From assembly GCA_900547135.1 (NCBI GenBank), contig URFJ01000011.1, positions 1-26,241 on the forward strand: 26,241 bases of DNA. Reading direction: 5' to 3'. A program made the translations under genes and the position numbers. This stretch comes from an uncultured Eubacteriales bacterium (lineage in GTDB: Bacteria > Bacillota > Clostridia > Christensenellales > CAG-138). The stretch's first letter is position 1, and every line of letters starts with the position of its first letter. Positions 16,029 through 21,881 of the stretch are shown here, piece after piece. The notes under the pieces were generated by a model. The model saw nothing but the letters and a program-made list of their open reading frames with translations, searched no databases and had not been told where the DNA came from.

Positions 16029-17080
16029 TTATCTGTCACCCCCACATGCATAATATCAACACAGGGAGGTCCACTGCAGTTTATGATGTACCATGTAGAA
16101 GTGTTTGCTTTCTGGTCGCCACAACCGGTACAGATATCAGCATATTCATAATAGTGCTTAGAGCCCGAATGATAATTATAACCAGTATAAATATGCGAAT
16201 AGCTATGTGAGGACTTAAAAAGGATATAATAAATGCTACTATCATACACAATGCTACCAGCTTGGGCAATCGAACCGTTATAGTGCTCATTTGTCCAATC
16301 ACGTGAGTTAGAAGGGAGATAGTCATAGGTCAAAATCGCGGTACCGCCGGGTTTATGTCGCCATGTATTACCACTGAAAAGCTTCATGAAATGATAATCA
16401 TATTTATTAGCACCATTATCACCCTTACGCACACAAATTGCAGTCTGTCCCGACACAAGTGAACTAGACGAGGGTCGGCCGTATGTAATTTTGACACATT
16501 TTTTATTAAGAGAAGAGCTCTGCAAATCTTCTTTAACGTATTGCGCAATCTCATAAACCGACATATTCTTAAGGGTTGCCTGGGTCATACTGTGTCCGCT
16601 AAAACTACCGGGATTACACCAGTTTGTTAATCCCAGAGCGTAGGCGTAACAGTTGTAATTATCCATGTTGGAAGGCACCTGGTAAACTGTGCTATCCCTT
16701 AATCCGTGGCTTGCATAAGGAACGAGTATTGAGCCAGCAGAAGTTCCATAGTAATTATTGACCGCAGACTTTAAGGCATATGCGAGGTCATGGAGCTGTG
16801 ACAAGCTATATGCAAATTCAACAGCTGGGTTTTGCTCAATATCAACAATGAACGAGCGAATAATTTCCAAGGCCTGCGCCTGCGATTCCGCAAAACCCAC
16901 AGGTATCGCAACCTCGTGTTCCTCTAAGAAGAGCAACAATTCATCGTCTGGCAGTTCAGAAAGGATGGGCAACGAACTGCCTTCTTCTACTATAGGAAGC
17001 GTAGCAGCTGCAAATGCAGGAATAGATGCAGATAAACATACAACCAAGGTAAGCAATAAAGCGAACAGCCTCTTTTTCAT
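16025..17080 (-). CDS. Secreted cysteine-hydrolase-like protein, 351 aa
   Basis: A Sec-type signal peptide (MKKRLFALLLTLVVCLSASI, cleavage likely after PAFA at residue 24) leads a protein exported from the cell. The core NYNCYAYALGLTNW (Cys144), then YDYHFMKL (His230), then TWRHKPGGTA resembles papain-fold/NlpC-like amidases, where a Cys followed by small residues and a later His form the active site. I cannot name the exact family. The C-terminal 60 residues are rich in His and Tyr, with a CTGC pair and two further Cys, perhaps a metal-binding or wall-binding module. AAAGGGG lies before the ATG at 17080. It is the first gene of a two-gene operon with a strong promoter and a leader containing a short ORF and hairpin. 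Confidence 0.82.
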   Translation of the reverse strand: MKKRLFALLLTLVVCLSASIPAFAAATLPIVEEGSSLPILSELPDDELLLFLEEHEVAIPVGFAESQAQALEIIRSFIVDIEQNPAVEFAYSLSQLHDLAYALKSAVNNYYGTSAGSILVPYASHGLRDSTVYQVPSNMDNYNCYAYALGLTNWCNPGSFSGHSMTQATLKNMSVYEIAQYVKEDLQSSSLNKKCVKITYGRPSSSSLVSGQTAICVRKGDNGANKYDYHFMKLFSGNTWRHKPGGTAILTYDYLPSNSRDWTNEHYNGSIAQAGSIVYDSSIYYILFKSSHSYSHIYTGYNYHSGSKHYYEYADICTGCGDQKANTSTWYIINCSGPPCVDIMHVGVTDK

Positions 17081-17111
17081 ATATCAGCGCCCCTTTCTGT
17101 TAATTTAGTAT

Positions 17112-17263
17112 AAAAAGCGCATAAGCCGGCAATCAACAGTCCAGCCTATGCGCTCACAAAAATATATTTGGATCGTTCTCTCCATAGTGGGGGACGGCAC
17201 CATAATCGTTTGCGGGCAAAGCCGAACTGCCTGTTGTTGAAGCAATACATGATGTCACCTCCA
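17112..17263 (-). repeat. 152-bp leader repeat, copy 2: short ORF plus terminator hairpin
   Basis: This copy lies between the promoter at 17,308-17,336 and the secreted-protein start at 17080. On the minus strand: GGAGGTGA, ATG 17250, a 34-codon ORF, and a 13-bp hairpin (17117-17153) followed by TTTTTAT, then 32 bases to the next gene. Differences from copy 1 within the stem change A-U to G-U or C-G to U-G and keep pairing only when read as minus-strand RNA, which shows that the RNA hairpin is conserved. The ORF stop lies inside the hairpin's 5' arm, the layout of a translation-coupled attenuator. Confidence 0.75.
17146..17250 (-). CDS. Leader peptide ORF, 34 aa
   Basis: The ATG is 7 bases after a perfect GGAGG, the best-placed start in this leader. 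The product begins MYCFNNRQFGF and is rich in Arg, Trp and Phe (RKRLWCRPPLWR). In copy 1 at 15205-15282 the same ORF keeps its first 11 residues exactly but stops at 25 codons. Third-position changes make up half the differences over those 25 codons, weak support for coding. It may be a regulatory leader peptide or a small secreted or signalling peptide; no known family. Confidence 0.5.
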   Translation of the reverse strand: MYCFNNRQFGFARKRLWCRPPLWRERSKYIFVSA

Positions 17264-17307
17264 CTCAGTACTAATTGTTGATTTGCTTGTGTATACCAAT
17301 ATATTAA

Positions 17308-17336
17308 ATTATACCAAATTGTTCCAGGCCACGCAA
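17308..17336 (-). promoter_or_regulatory. Promoter of the leader/secreted protein/lipoprotein operon
   Basis: On the minus strand TTGCGT (17331-17336), 17 bases, TATAAT (17308-17313). The start near 17,301 would give a leader of about 220 bases before the secreted-protein ATG, containing the short ORF and the hairpin. Confidence 0.65.
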
Positions 17337-17432
17337 CACATATACGAAAGCCTTATTGTAAACATAATATGAACACAGAAACGAGCTGTAGAACGAGAAA
17401 CCCCGCAAAATTATACCTGTCATGAGTAATAA

Positions 17433-17671
17433 CCACCGGCTAAGCCGGTGGCTTGATTAGGCCCTTATAGGGTCTGGTCCGGCGGGCGTCTTAAGTAAGA
17501 CTCGCTGAAATTTCTTTCACTTGCATCACTTGCCCTACAGCCCGTAAACGGGCGAATCCATTTCCCAACAGCAGTCGCTTCTTGATTGCACATCTGCCGC
17601 TAACGGCTCGCTCTACTCGATGCTTGAAGCTAAAGCTTTTTACGAGGTACCTCCACTGGCAGAGCCGGTGG
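17433..17671. mobile_element. IS200/IS605-like palindromic element lacking transposase
   Basis: Two near-identical hairpins, CCACCGGCTAAGCCGGTGG (17433-17451) and CCACTGGCAGAGCCGGTGG (17653-17671), bracket about 200 bases with no credible gene. Sub-terminal palindromes of this kind mark IS200/IS605-family ends, which are cut by Y1 transposases. No TnpA or TnpB is present, so this is a non-autonomous or deleted copy. The internal minus-strand frame of 87 codons (17491-17754) shows no family features and is not accepted as a gene. The true ends may lie a few tens of bases outside the hairpins. Confidence 0.55.
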
Positions 17672-17750
17672 TTTACGTTACCAAAAAAAGAGTAATAAAA
17701 GCGCCAGAACACCGTATCACTCCTTCGGTATTTCCGGACCTGTAGGGATG

Positions 17751-18220
17751 TCAAACATATTGGACAAGGTGGAGGGCAAGGAATTCTCTAAGCGATTGCC
17801 AGCGTAGGGGCCTCATGGGTCTGTTGCTGGAGCGGGCGTTATGGACAGCGAGCTGGGCGGCGAGATCTTTAAGAGAGAAGAAACGATGAGAGGCAAAGAA
17901 ACGCCTTTGGTCCTCGCGGTGGCTGCGCGGCCTTGCCGTTATGCCGGGGCATGTAGGGACGGATCAACCTGTGCCGGATACCGAGATCGGCAACGGTCCT
18001 TTCAAAGATCGTGACAAACTCTTGTTTTGACTGAGCGAAGCGGTTGGTAATTTCGACCCCGTTGTCTGTCTTAACGCGTTAAATGATGACGCCTTTACTT
18101 TTGAAACAGTCATATGCCTTCGATGATTGAGATTTTAGCATACTCACAAAACCGATTAGTGCCAATCCCTCACCCTTTTCCTTCACACTGTTCAACATGT
18201 ATTGTAGTCCACACTATGTT
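17751..18220 (-). pseudogene. Decayed DDE (rve integrase-core) transposase
   Basis: The minus strand encodes, across frameshifts and stops, a C-terminal DDE domain: TDNGVEITNRFAQ (second catalytic Asp), then FERTVADLGIRHRLIRPYMP and RHNGKAAQPPRG, and a tail QLAVHNARSSNRPMRP ending in QYV at 17751. In intact relatives the last motif reads HNGKVE and supplies the catalytic Glu; here it is HNGKAA. The first Asp region (before about 18,100) is unreadable and contains stops. It resembles IS481/IS3-type transposases; the exact family is uncertain. The element is dead. Confidence 0.7.
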
Positions 18221-18221
18221 A

Positions 18222-18238
18222 AAAATAGATTTATAATC
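18222..18238 (+). repeat. 17-bp direct repeat, copy 2 (right edge)
   Basis: Identical to 14681-14697. The following 240 bases up to the tRNA-like fragments (18,239-18,480) show no gene, hairpin or repeat that I can support. Confidence 0.5.
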
Positions 18239-18484
18239 GGCGTTGACAAAACGGCCTTCATAACATATAATTAATTTCGCGTGTTCTTTTGGTAGAAGTT
18301 TGAATACGTTCCGCCATATGCGCTGGCATGTTCCTTACTGTGAAATGCGAGATCAGCGGTAATAATCCTGGCAGCTGATTACGCTATATGTTCACAGCAC
18401 TCGTAGGACATGTCCGTCTCATAAACTATCAGTCCGAATGATGCTCGTCTGCAAAACCGAATATTTCTAATATGCGTCTGCGCC

Positions 18485-18514
18485 AGCTGGATAGAGCGTC
18501 CGCCTCCTAAGCGG
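18485..18514 (+). pseudogene. tRNA-Arg-like fragment A (D-arm to anticodon stem)
   Basis: It matches the functional tRNA-Arg from the D-loop through the anticodon CCT and the 3' strand of the anticodon stem (GATAGAGCGTCCGCCTCC then TAAGCGG), then diverges. The acceptor 5' strand and everything after the anticodon stem are missing. It lies about 163 bases before the matching point of the intact gene. Confidence 0.6.
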
Positions 18515-18554
18515 TACATGGAGCGTCCGCTCCAAGGAAAACAGAATACGAAAG

Positions 18555-18593
18555 GCGCCATTAGCTCAGCAGGATAGAGCGCACGCCTCCTAA
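18555..18593 (+). pseudogene. tRNA-Arg-like fragment B (5' half, ends in anticodon loop)
   Basis: GCGCCATTAGCTCAGCAGG and the following GATAGAGC...CGCCTCCTAA match the intact tRNA-Arg 5' half with four differences, then the similarity stops exactly at the end of the anticodon loop. Spacing to the intact gene is about 80 bases. Confidence 0.65.
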
Positions 18594-18635
18594 CTCTTGG
18601 CTCAGGGGGTGGGAATTGACCAGTTTATACAGCAT

Positions 18636-18712
18636 GCGCCCGTAGCTCAGCAGGATAGAGCGTCCGCCTCCTAAGCGGAAGGTCGCGCGTTCGAATCGCG
18701 CCGGGCGTGCCA
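18636..18712 (+). tRNA. tRNA-Arg (anticodon CCT)
   Basis: Full cloverleaf: acceptor GCGCCCG with CGGGCGT (first pair G-U), D-stem GCTC/GAGC, anticodon stem TCCGC/GCGGA with loop CTCCTAA (anticodon CCT, reading AGG), T-stem GCGCG/CGCGC with loop TTCGAAT, discriminator G and encoded CCA. The length is 77 bases. It is immediately followed by a terminator and by the integrative element, so it is the probable integration site. Confidence 0.95.
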
Positions 18713-18748
18713 AAAGCCCCGGAAATAAGCAATTCGGGGCTTTTCATT
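18713..18748 (+). terminator. Terminator after tRNA-Arg
   Basis: AAAGCCCCG (18713-18721) pairs with CGGGGCTTT (18735-18743), followed by TCATTTG; the stem is effectively ten pairs with a 13-base loop. Confidence 0.8.
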
Positions 18749-18823
18749 TGTGAAGGTTCCGAGAGATTTCTTGGCTTGCCACATCGTTGTTCTTCCTCTT
18801 TTTCGTGTCGCATCAAGGTCACT

Positions 18824-18929
18824 TTTTGCTAATCGGTACACCCACCATTAAGGGTTTTGCTAATCAAAACAGCCCATTTTGCTAATCGCTCTTTTTGCGC
18901 GATTTGGAGCTTGCTAATTTCTGCTAACC
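18824..18929 (+). repeat. Five TTTTGCTAATC-type direct repeats (candidate integrase arm sites)
   Basis: TTTTGCTAATC occurs exactly at 18824-18834, 18855-18865 and 18877-18887, with degenerate copies GCTTGCTAATT at about 18909-18919 and TTCTGCTAACC at about 18919-18929. They all face the same way, between the tRNA and the integrase remnant, where arm-type binding sites of tyrosine integrases are found. The remaining sequence of 18,746-19,096 contains no gene that I can support. Confidence 0.6.
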
Positions 18930-19096
18930 GTGGTGGATGTACTTGCGTTCGATTTTCCCATAATCAGCAGTAGTTGAGCGGCCAATTCGGGTGAATTATT
19001 CAGCATCTCGACAAGCTGGCTGACGGCGTTATTGGATGATGATTCATCCTAAGATTTCTTTCCCGACGCCGTGAACGGCAAGACGGTTGTTTGCGG

Positions 19097-19531
19097 CTAA
19101 TTCGGTTTGGGCGGCTCAGGTGTTGCATCTCTGCGATAGAACGCCTCCTCAAACTTGGCGGCGTTGTTTCTGCGATCCTCATCGAGAATGTGTGAATACA
19201 CATCTGACACCATCTTGAGCTGTGAGTGTCCCGTGTCGCCCTGTACGGCTTTCATATCGCCGTTGTTGAGCTTCAGCTTGTAGGTAGTGCTGGAATGTCT
19301 CAGACTATGGAAAACCACGTCAGGAGGTCATTCTTGCGTATCAGCTCCTTAAAGTCACGGGATATGACCTGTCCTTCAAGCGGTCGGCCGTTATCCTGCG
19401 CAAGTACAATTCCAAACTCATGCTTCCTTCATGGTTCCCCATGTTTCCCACTTTTGCCGTTTCTCGCCTTGCTCATCGCAATAGGAATAGATAACCGAAT
19501 ACTTGTTTTTTCTCTTTAATATCGAAGCCAT
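19097..19531 (-). pseudogene. Tyrosine integrase with internal deletion and frameshift
   Basis: The ATG at 19531 with AGGAG upstream begins a normal integrase N-terminus (MASILKRKNKYSVIYSYCDE, 38 codons to a stop after MKEA). After a large internal deletion another frame gives FGIVLAQDNGRP and DFKELIRKNDL, and then a third frame from about 19318 gives the C-terminal catalytic part VFHSLRHSSTTYK (His and Arg), GDTGHSQLKM (Gly-His) and VSDVYSHIL (nucleophilic Tyr). About 140 of the usual 390 or so residues remain. The box I arginine and the whole central domain are gone, so the protein is inactive. Its position beside the tRNA and pointing toward it is normal for such elements. Confidence 0.85.
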
Positions 19532-19555
19532 AGTCTTTATCTCCTTTGATTTTGA

Positions 19556-19759
19556 TTAAATTCCATTGTTGTCCAACCATTCATCAAAGGACTTTTTCGA
19601 TACTCTTATCACTTTGCCAATTCGCACAGATTCAAATACTCCCTCTCGGACGATGGCGTAAGCCGTCGTCCTGCTTACATTAAGCATTTCAGCGATTTCC
19701 TGAACCAAGTAGGTGCGCTTCTCAGGGACACGATTTTGCGTATTAACGGCAGCTTCCAT
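19556..19759 (-). CDS. xis: Excisionase-like helix-turn-helix protein, 67 aa
   Basis: A small winged-helix/MerR-like DNA-binding protein of the excisionase family: YLVQEIAEMLNVSRTTAYAI then VREGVFESVRIGKVIRVSKK and SFDEWLDNNG. Such proteins bend the attachment-site DNA and steer the integrase toward excision. The frame is open to 19843, but the ATG at 19759 is preceded by AAAGGAGGAG and homology starts just after it. It lies 24 bases upstream of the integrase remnant on the same strand, the usual xis-int order. It looks intact although its integrase is broken. Confidence 0.85.
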   Translation of the reverse strand: MEAAVNTQNRVPEKRTYLVQEIAEMLNVSRTTAYAIVREGVFESVRIGKVIRVSKKSFDEWLDNNGI

Positions 19760-19891
19760 TTTGCTCCTCCTTTCAGTGCGCCTCTGCAAATACGCAATAG
19801 CCCCGATACACAGTAGTGTAAACGGGCATGCAGCGCAATGCAAAGGTGTGGATTTTGTATGCGCCCGCGCGACTGCACGGGCGGCGATGTG

Positions 19892-20077
19892 TTATTTCTT
19901 GTCTTTCTTGGAAATGATGTAGTCTTTGCCGTGTATGCTTCGGCAAAGCATACACGGTTCTCCTATGGTCTGATACGGATTCGCGCGCCGGATATTGTAA
20001 TCGCCGGTTTCATAATACTTGGCTGCACAGCCGGAACATAGGGTGCGCGTTTCTTCTATTGGGCTTGCTTTGTTCAT
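19892..20077 (-). CDS. Small zinc-ribbon-like protein, 61 aa
   Basis: A 61-residue protein with two CXXC pairs, CSGC (Cys14, Cys17) and CMLC (about Cys42 and Cys45), spaced like a zinc ribbon, and a basic C-terminus ISKKDKK. Its ATG overlaps the stop of the MazF-like gene by one base (TAATG), so it is co-translated with it. No function is known to me. It could act on RNA or DNA, or partner the toxin. Confidence 0.7.
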   Translation of the reverse strand: MNKASPIEETRTLCSGCAAKYYETGDYNIRRANPYQTIGEPCMLCRSIHGKDYIISKKDKK

Positions 20078-20424
20078 TACTTGATTCCCATGCTGACAGC
20101 GAGCGCGCTGTCAATCTCCTTTATATAGGTTTCGTTGAGTGTGCCGACGTACTTTCCTAACCGGCGCTTGTCGAGTGTCCTGAGCTGCTCCAGCAAGACC
20201 ACGGAATCCTTCAGCAAACCGCAATCGGTCTTTGCGATAACGTGCGTGGGAAGTGCGGGCTTGTCCAGATTGCTCGTCATGGCGGCGACGATCACCGTAG
20301 GGCTGTTGGCATTGCCAATATCGTTCTGTACTACCAGAACAGGCCGAATACCGCTTTGTTCCGACCTCGAACTGTTTCTGAGGTCTGTCAAGAAAATGTC
20401 ACCGCGTACCATCTGCTTTTCCAT
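20077..20424 (-). CDS. MazF/PemK-type endoribonuclease toxin
   Basis: A 115-residue protein of the MazF/PemK/CcdB fold: RGDIFLTDLRNSSRSEQSG then IRPVLVVQNDIGN and SPTVIVAAMTS, with a C-terminal TLDKRRLGKYVG helix region. The family cleaves single-stranded RNA at short motifs and arrests growth. ATG 20424 is preceded by GAAGGAGG. No MazE-type antitoxin gene is adjacent: upstream is a long non-coding, structured stretch, and downstream a one-base-overlapping zinc-ribbon gene. Solitary MazF genes do occur on integrative elements. Confidence 0.9.
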   Translation of the reverse strand: MEKQMVRGDIFLTDLRNSSRSEQSGIRPVLVVQNDIGNANSPTVIVAAMTSNLDKPALPTHVIAKTDCGLLKDSVVLLEQLRTLDKRRLGKYVGTLNETYIKEIDSALAVSMGIK

Positions 20425-21043
20425 TAAATATCCTCCTTCAAAAAAGATATGTAATGGCGTTGCGGGGGCGCTTTTGCGCCCCGCATTGCTTCGTATCTGT
20501 GTTTCTATTTGTTCTCAACGCCCCGAAACACGGGGAGGTCATCAAACGGCTGACAGCTTATCAACCTCATGGGAGTTTCCCGCAAAGCGCTCAGTTCACA
20601 ATGGTCGCGCCGCGTTCCCTTGCGGGCTGCCTTACGCTCCCTTGTTCACTGGGATTCCGCCTCACTTCGTCCGCCACTGGCGGCGTTCGGCTCCTCCCCT
20701 CCGAGGTTCTCTCGGAGCTGCCCCCATTGCTTGCGACGGTTTGTTCACGCTCGAACTGTGGCTGGACAGAAGTACCTGCCCAAACCGTTTCATCGCCGCG
20801 CCGGTTGCTATCCGACGCTCATAGCGGAAGAAACTCGCTCGCTCCTTTACGGGAGGTCTTGGCACGACCGCTATCGTGGCTTTACGTATGGCGGAATGGG
20901 AATGCTATTTGATGACCTGACTATTCAGTTTTCAAGGTTCATGAGGGGGTTGCTTCCCAACGAGTCCGATTTCTCAATGTTGTGTGGCTCTTGGAAGAAC
21001 CCCCTCACTCTATAGGCAGCGAGAAAGACCAAAACAAGCCGTT
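20425..21043. other. GC-rich non-coding region with many hairpins
   Basis: About 600 bases between the sigma-like gene and mazF with no credible gene; plus-strand frames of up to 229 codons show Arg/Ser/Pro-rich shadow composition and no ribosome-binding sites. It is dense in inverted repeats: near 20,463-20,486 (GCGCTTTTGCGC core), CCCCGAAACACGGGG, CCGCCACTGGCGG, TCCGAGGTTCTCTCGGA, and a long stem at 20,942-21,007. It may be a structured RNA, a 5' leader of mazF, or a transfer or replication site; which of these is undecided. Confidence 0.5.
20942..21007. repeat. Long inverted repeat (10 + 7 bp stem)
   Basis: TGAGGGGGTT (20942-20951) is perfectly complementary to AACCCCCTCA (20998-21007), and the inner CTTCCCAA pairs with TTGGAAG across one bulge. 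The loop is about 30 bases. It lies about 40 bases past the stop of the sigma-like gene on the minus strand. Confidence 0.6.
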
Positions 21044-21295
21044 TTACTTGAAAGTTTTTACGACTTTTTTTATTCGGGCTATTTTCTTGTTGATTGAATC
21101 AGGTGTAACGTTACGCAACACCGCAATATCGGTATGATTACACCCTTCTATCAGTAGTGTGCAAATCTCAATATAGTCGGGTTTTAACGACATTAGGGCT
21201 TGGCTCAGGGCTGCATCCTCAATTTCGTCAATCCAACCATAACGATTAACGGATGTGATAAGCGGCTGCTGTTCAGGCAATTCGTCCATATCCAT
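21044..21295 (-). pseudogene. Sigma-70-like regulator, C-terminal half (after frameshift)
   Basis: An 83-codon frame with a sigma region 4-like helix-turn-helix: WIDEIEDAALSQALMSLKPDY, then LLIEGCNHTDIAVLRNVTPD and NKKIARIKKVVK. It matches the C-terminal part of the small sigma-like regulators common on clostridial integrative elements, whose N-terminal part lies in the other frame at 21273-21515. One base added or removed near 21,300 would join them into a protein of about 150 residues. The ATG at 21295 has no clear ribosome-binding site, so separate translation is doubtful unless ribosomes re-initiate. Confidence 0.7.
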
Positions 21296-21515
21296 GTAGT
21301 GATAGTCGCCTGTTTGTTTCGGGATCGCAGCCCATGATCTTCTGCGGATTTACTGCGTGTTGATCCTCTCGGCGAAGCAATCTAAAGTATTCGAGGTCAA
21401 ACTCGTACATTGTCTGAATGTCAGCCTCACTCATTCCGGCAGCGAGATACTCGTTGCGCTGCTTCTGCTGCTCCCTCTCAAAGAGCCGTCTTTCATAGCC
21501 ATAGTTAAATTTCAC
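21273..21515 (-). pseudogene. Sigma-70-like regulator, N-terminal half (truncated by frameshift)
   Basis: GTG 21515 begins KFNYGYERRLFEREQQKQR, then AAGMSEADIQTMYEFDLEYF, the standard opening of these element-borne sigma-like proteins, and runs off into a short unrelated tail (RRLSLHGYGRIA) before stopping at 21273. The last true residues are about DPETN; the correct continuation is in the +1/-1 frame (QTGDYHYMDMDELPEQ). The GTG has only a weak AGG box. It is transcribed from upstream past two tandem terminators, so expression may be low. Confidence 0.7.
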
Positions 21516-21610
21516 TTTTTATACCTAGAATTTTTGATTTTTTGTGGAACTCAAAAATCCGAAGGTGGGCGGTGCGCGTATGCTCAAAGGGTGTCCTTTC
21601 CCCAAAACGC

Positions 21611-21640
21611 AAAAAAGGCCGCTGATTTTCGTCAGCGACC
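21611..21640 (-). terminator. Second of two tandem terminators
   Basis: On the minus strand GGTCGCTGA (21632-21640) pairs with TCAGCGGCC (21617-21625), followed by TTTTTT (21611-21616). Confidence 0.75.
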
Positions 21641-21679
21641 CTTCCTGCGTCAACGGTCATCAATTTGGGAAAGGGCATG

Positions 21680-21709
21680 AAAAAAGCCCCTGCTCGTCTG
21701 AGCAAGGGC
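21680..21709 (-). terminator. First of two tandem terminators
   Basis: On the minus strand GCCCTTGCTC (21700-21709) pairs with GAGCAGGGGC (21686-21695), with one mismatch, followed by TTTTTTC. The rest of the gap 21,516-21,881 holds no gene; a TATAAT at about 21,748-21,753 (minus strand) without a good -35 could drive a short RNA into this terminator. Confidence 0.75.
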
Positions 21710-21881
21710 TTCGCGTTCATTGTATGCAGTTTCCCATCGTGACCATTATAAACTATTGACTATACGCAAGTCCCGTCACTTTTGGTTCTTTTTTCCTCCG
21801 TTTCTCCTGCTTTTTTCATCCGCAAAAGGTACGCTTTTTGTACGTTTTCCCTACGCGCGACCTCCGCTGAACATTCGCTCA

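Noticed and set aside
17112..17263. CRISPR-like repeats from the two leader copies
   Set aside because: There are only two copies 1.97 kb apart, each carrying a promoter-distal ORF and terminator; no repeat-spacer array exists anywhere in the window.
17491..17754. Minus-strand 87-codon frame in the palindromic element
   Set aside because: It runs through the element's hairpin and has no family features or ribosome-binding site.
20135..21015. Plus-strand frames of 229, 152 and 148 codons over the GC-rich block
   Set aside because: They lack ribosome-binding sites, have Arg/Ser/Pro-rich low-information composition, and partly oppose mazF.
21505..21720. Minus-strand 71-codon frame
   Set aside because: It reads straight through two terminators and has no recognisable protein features.
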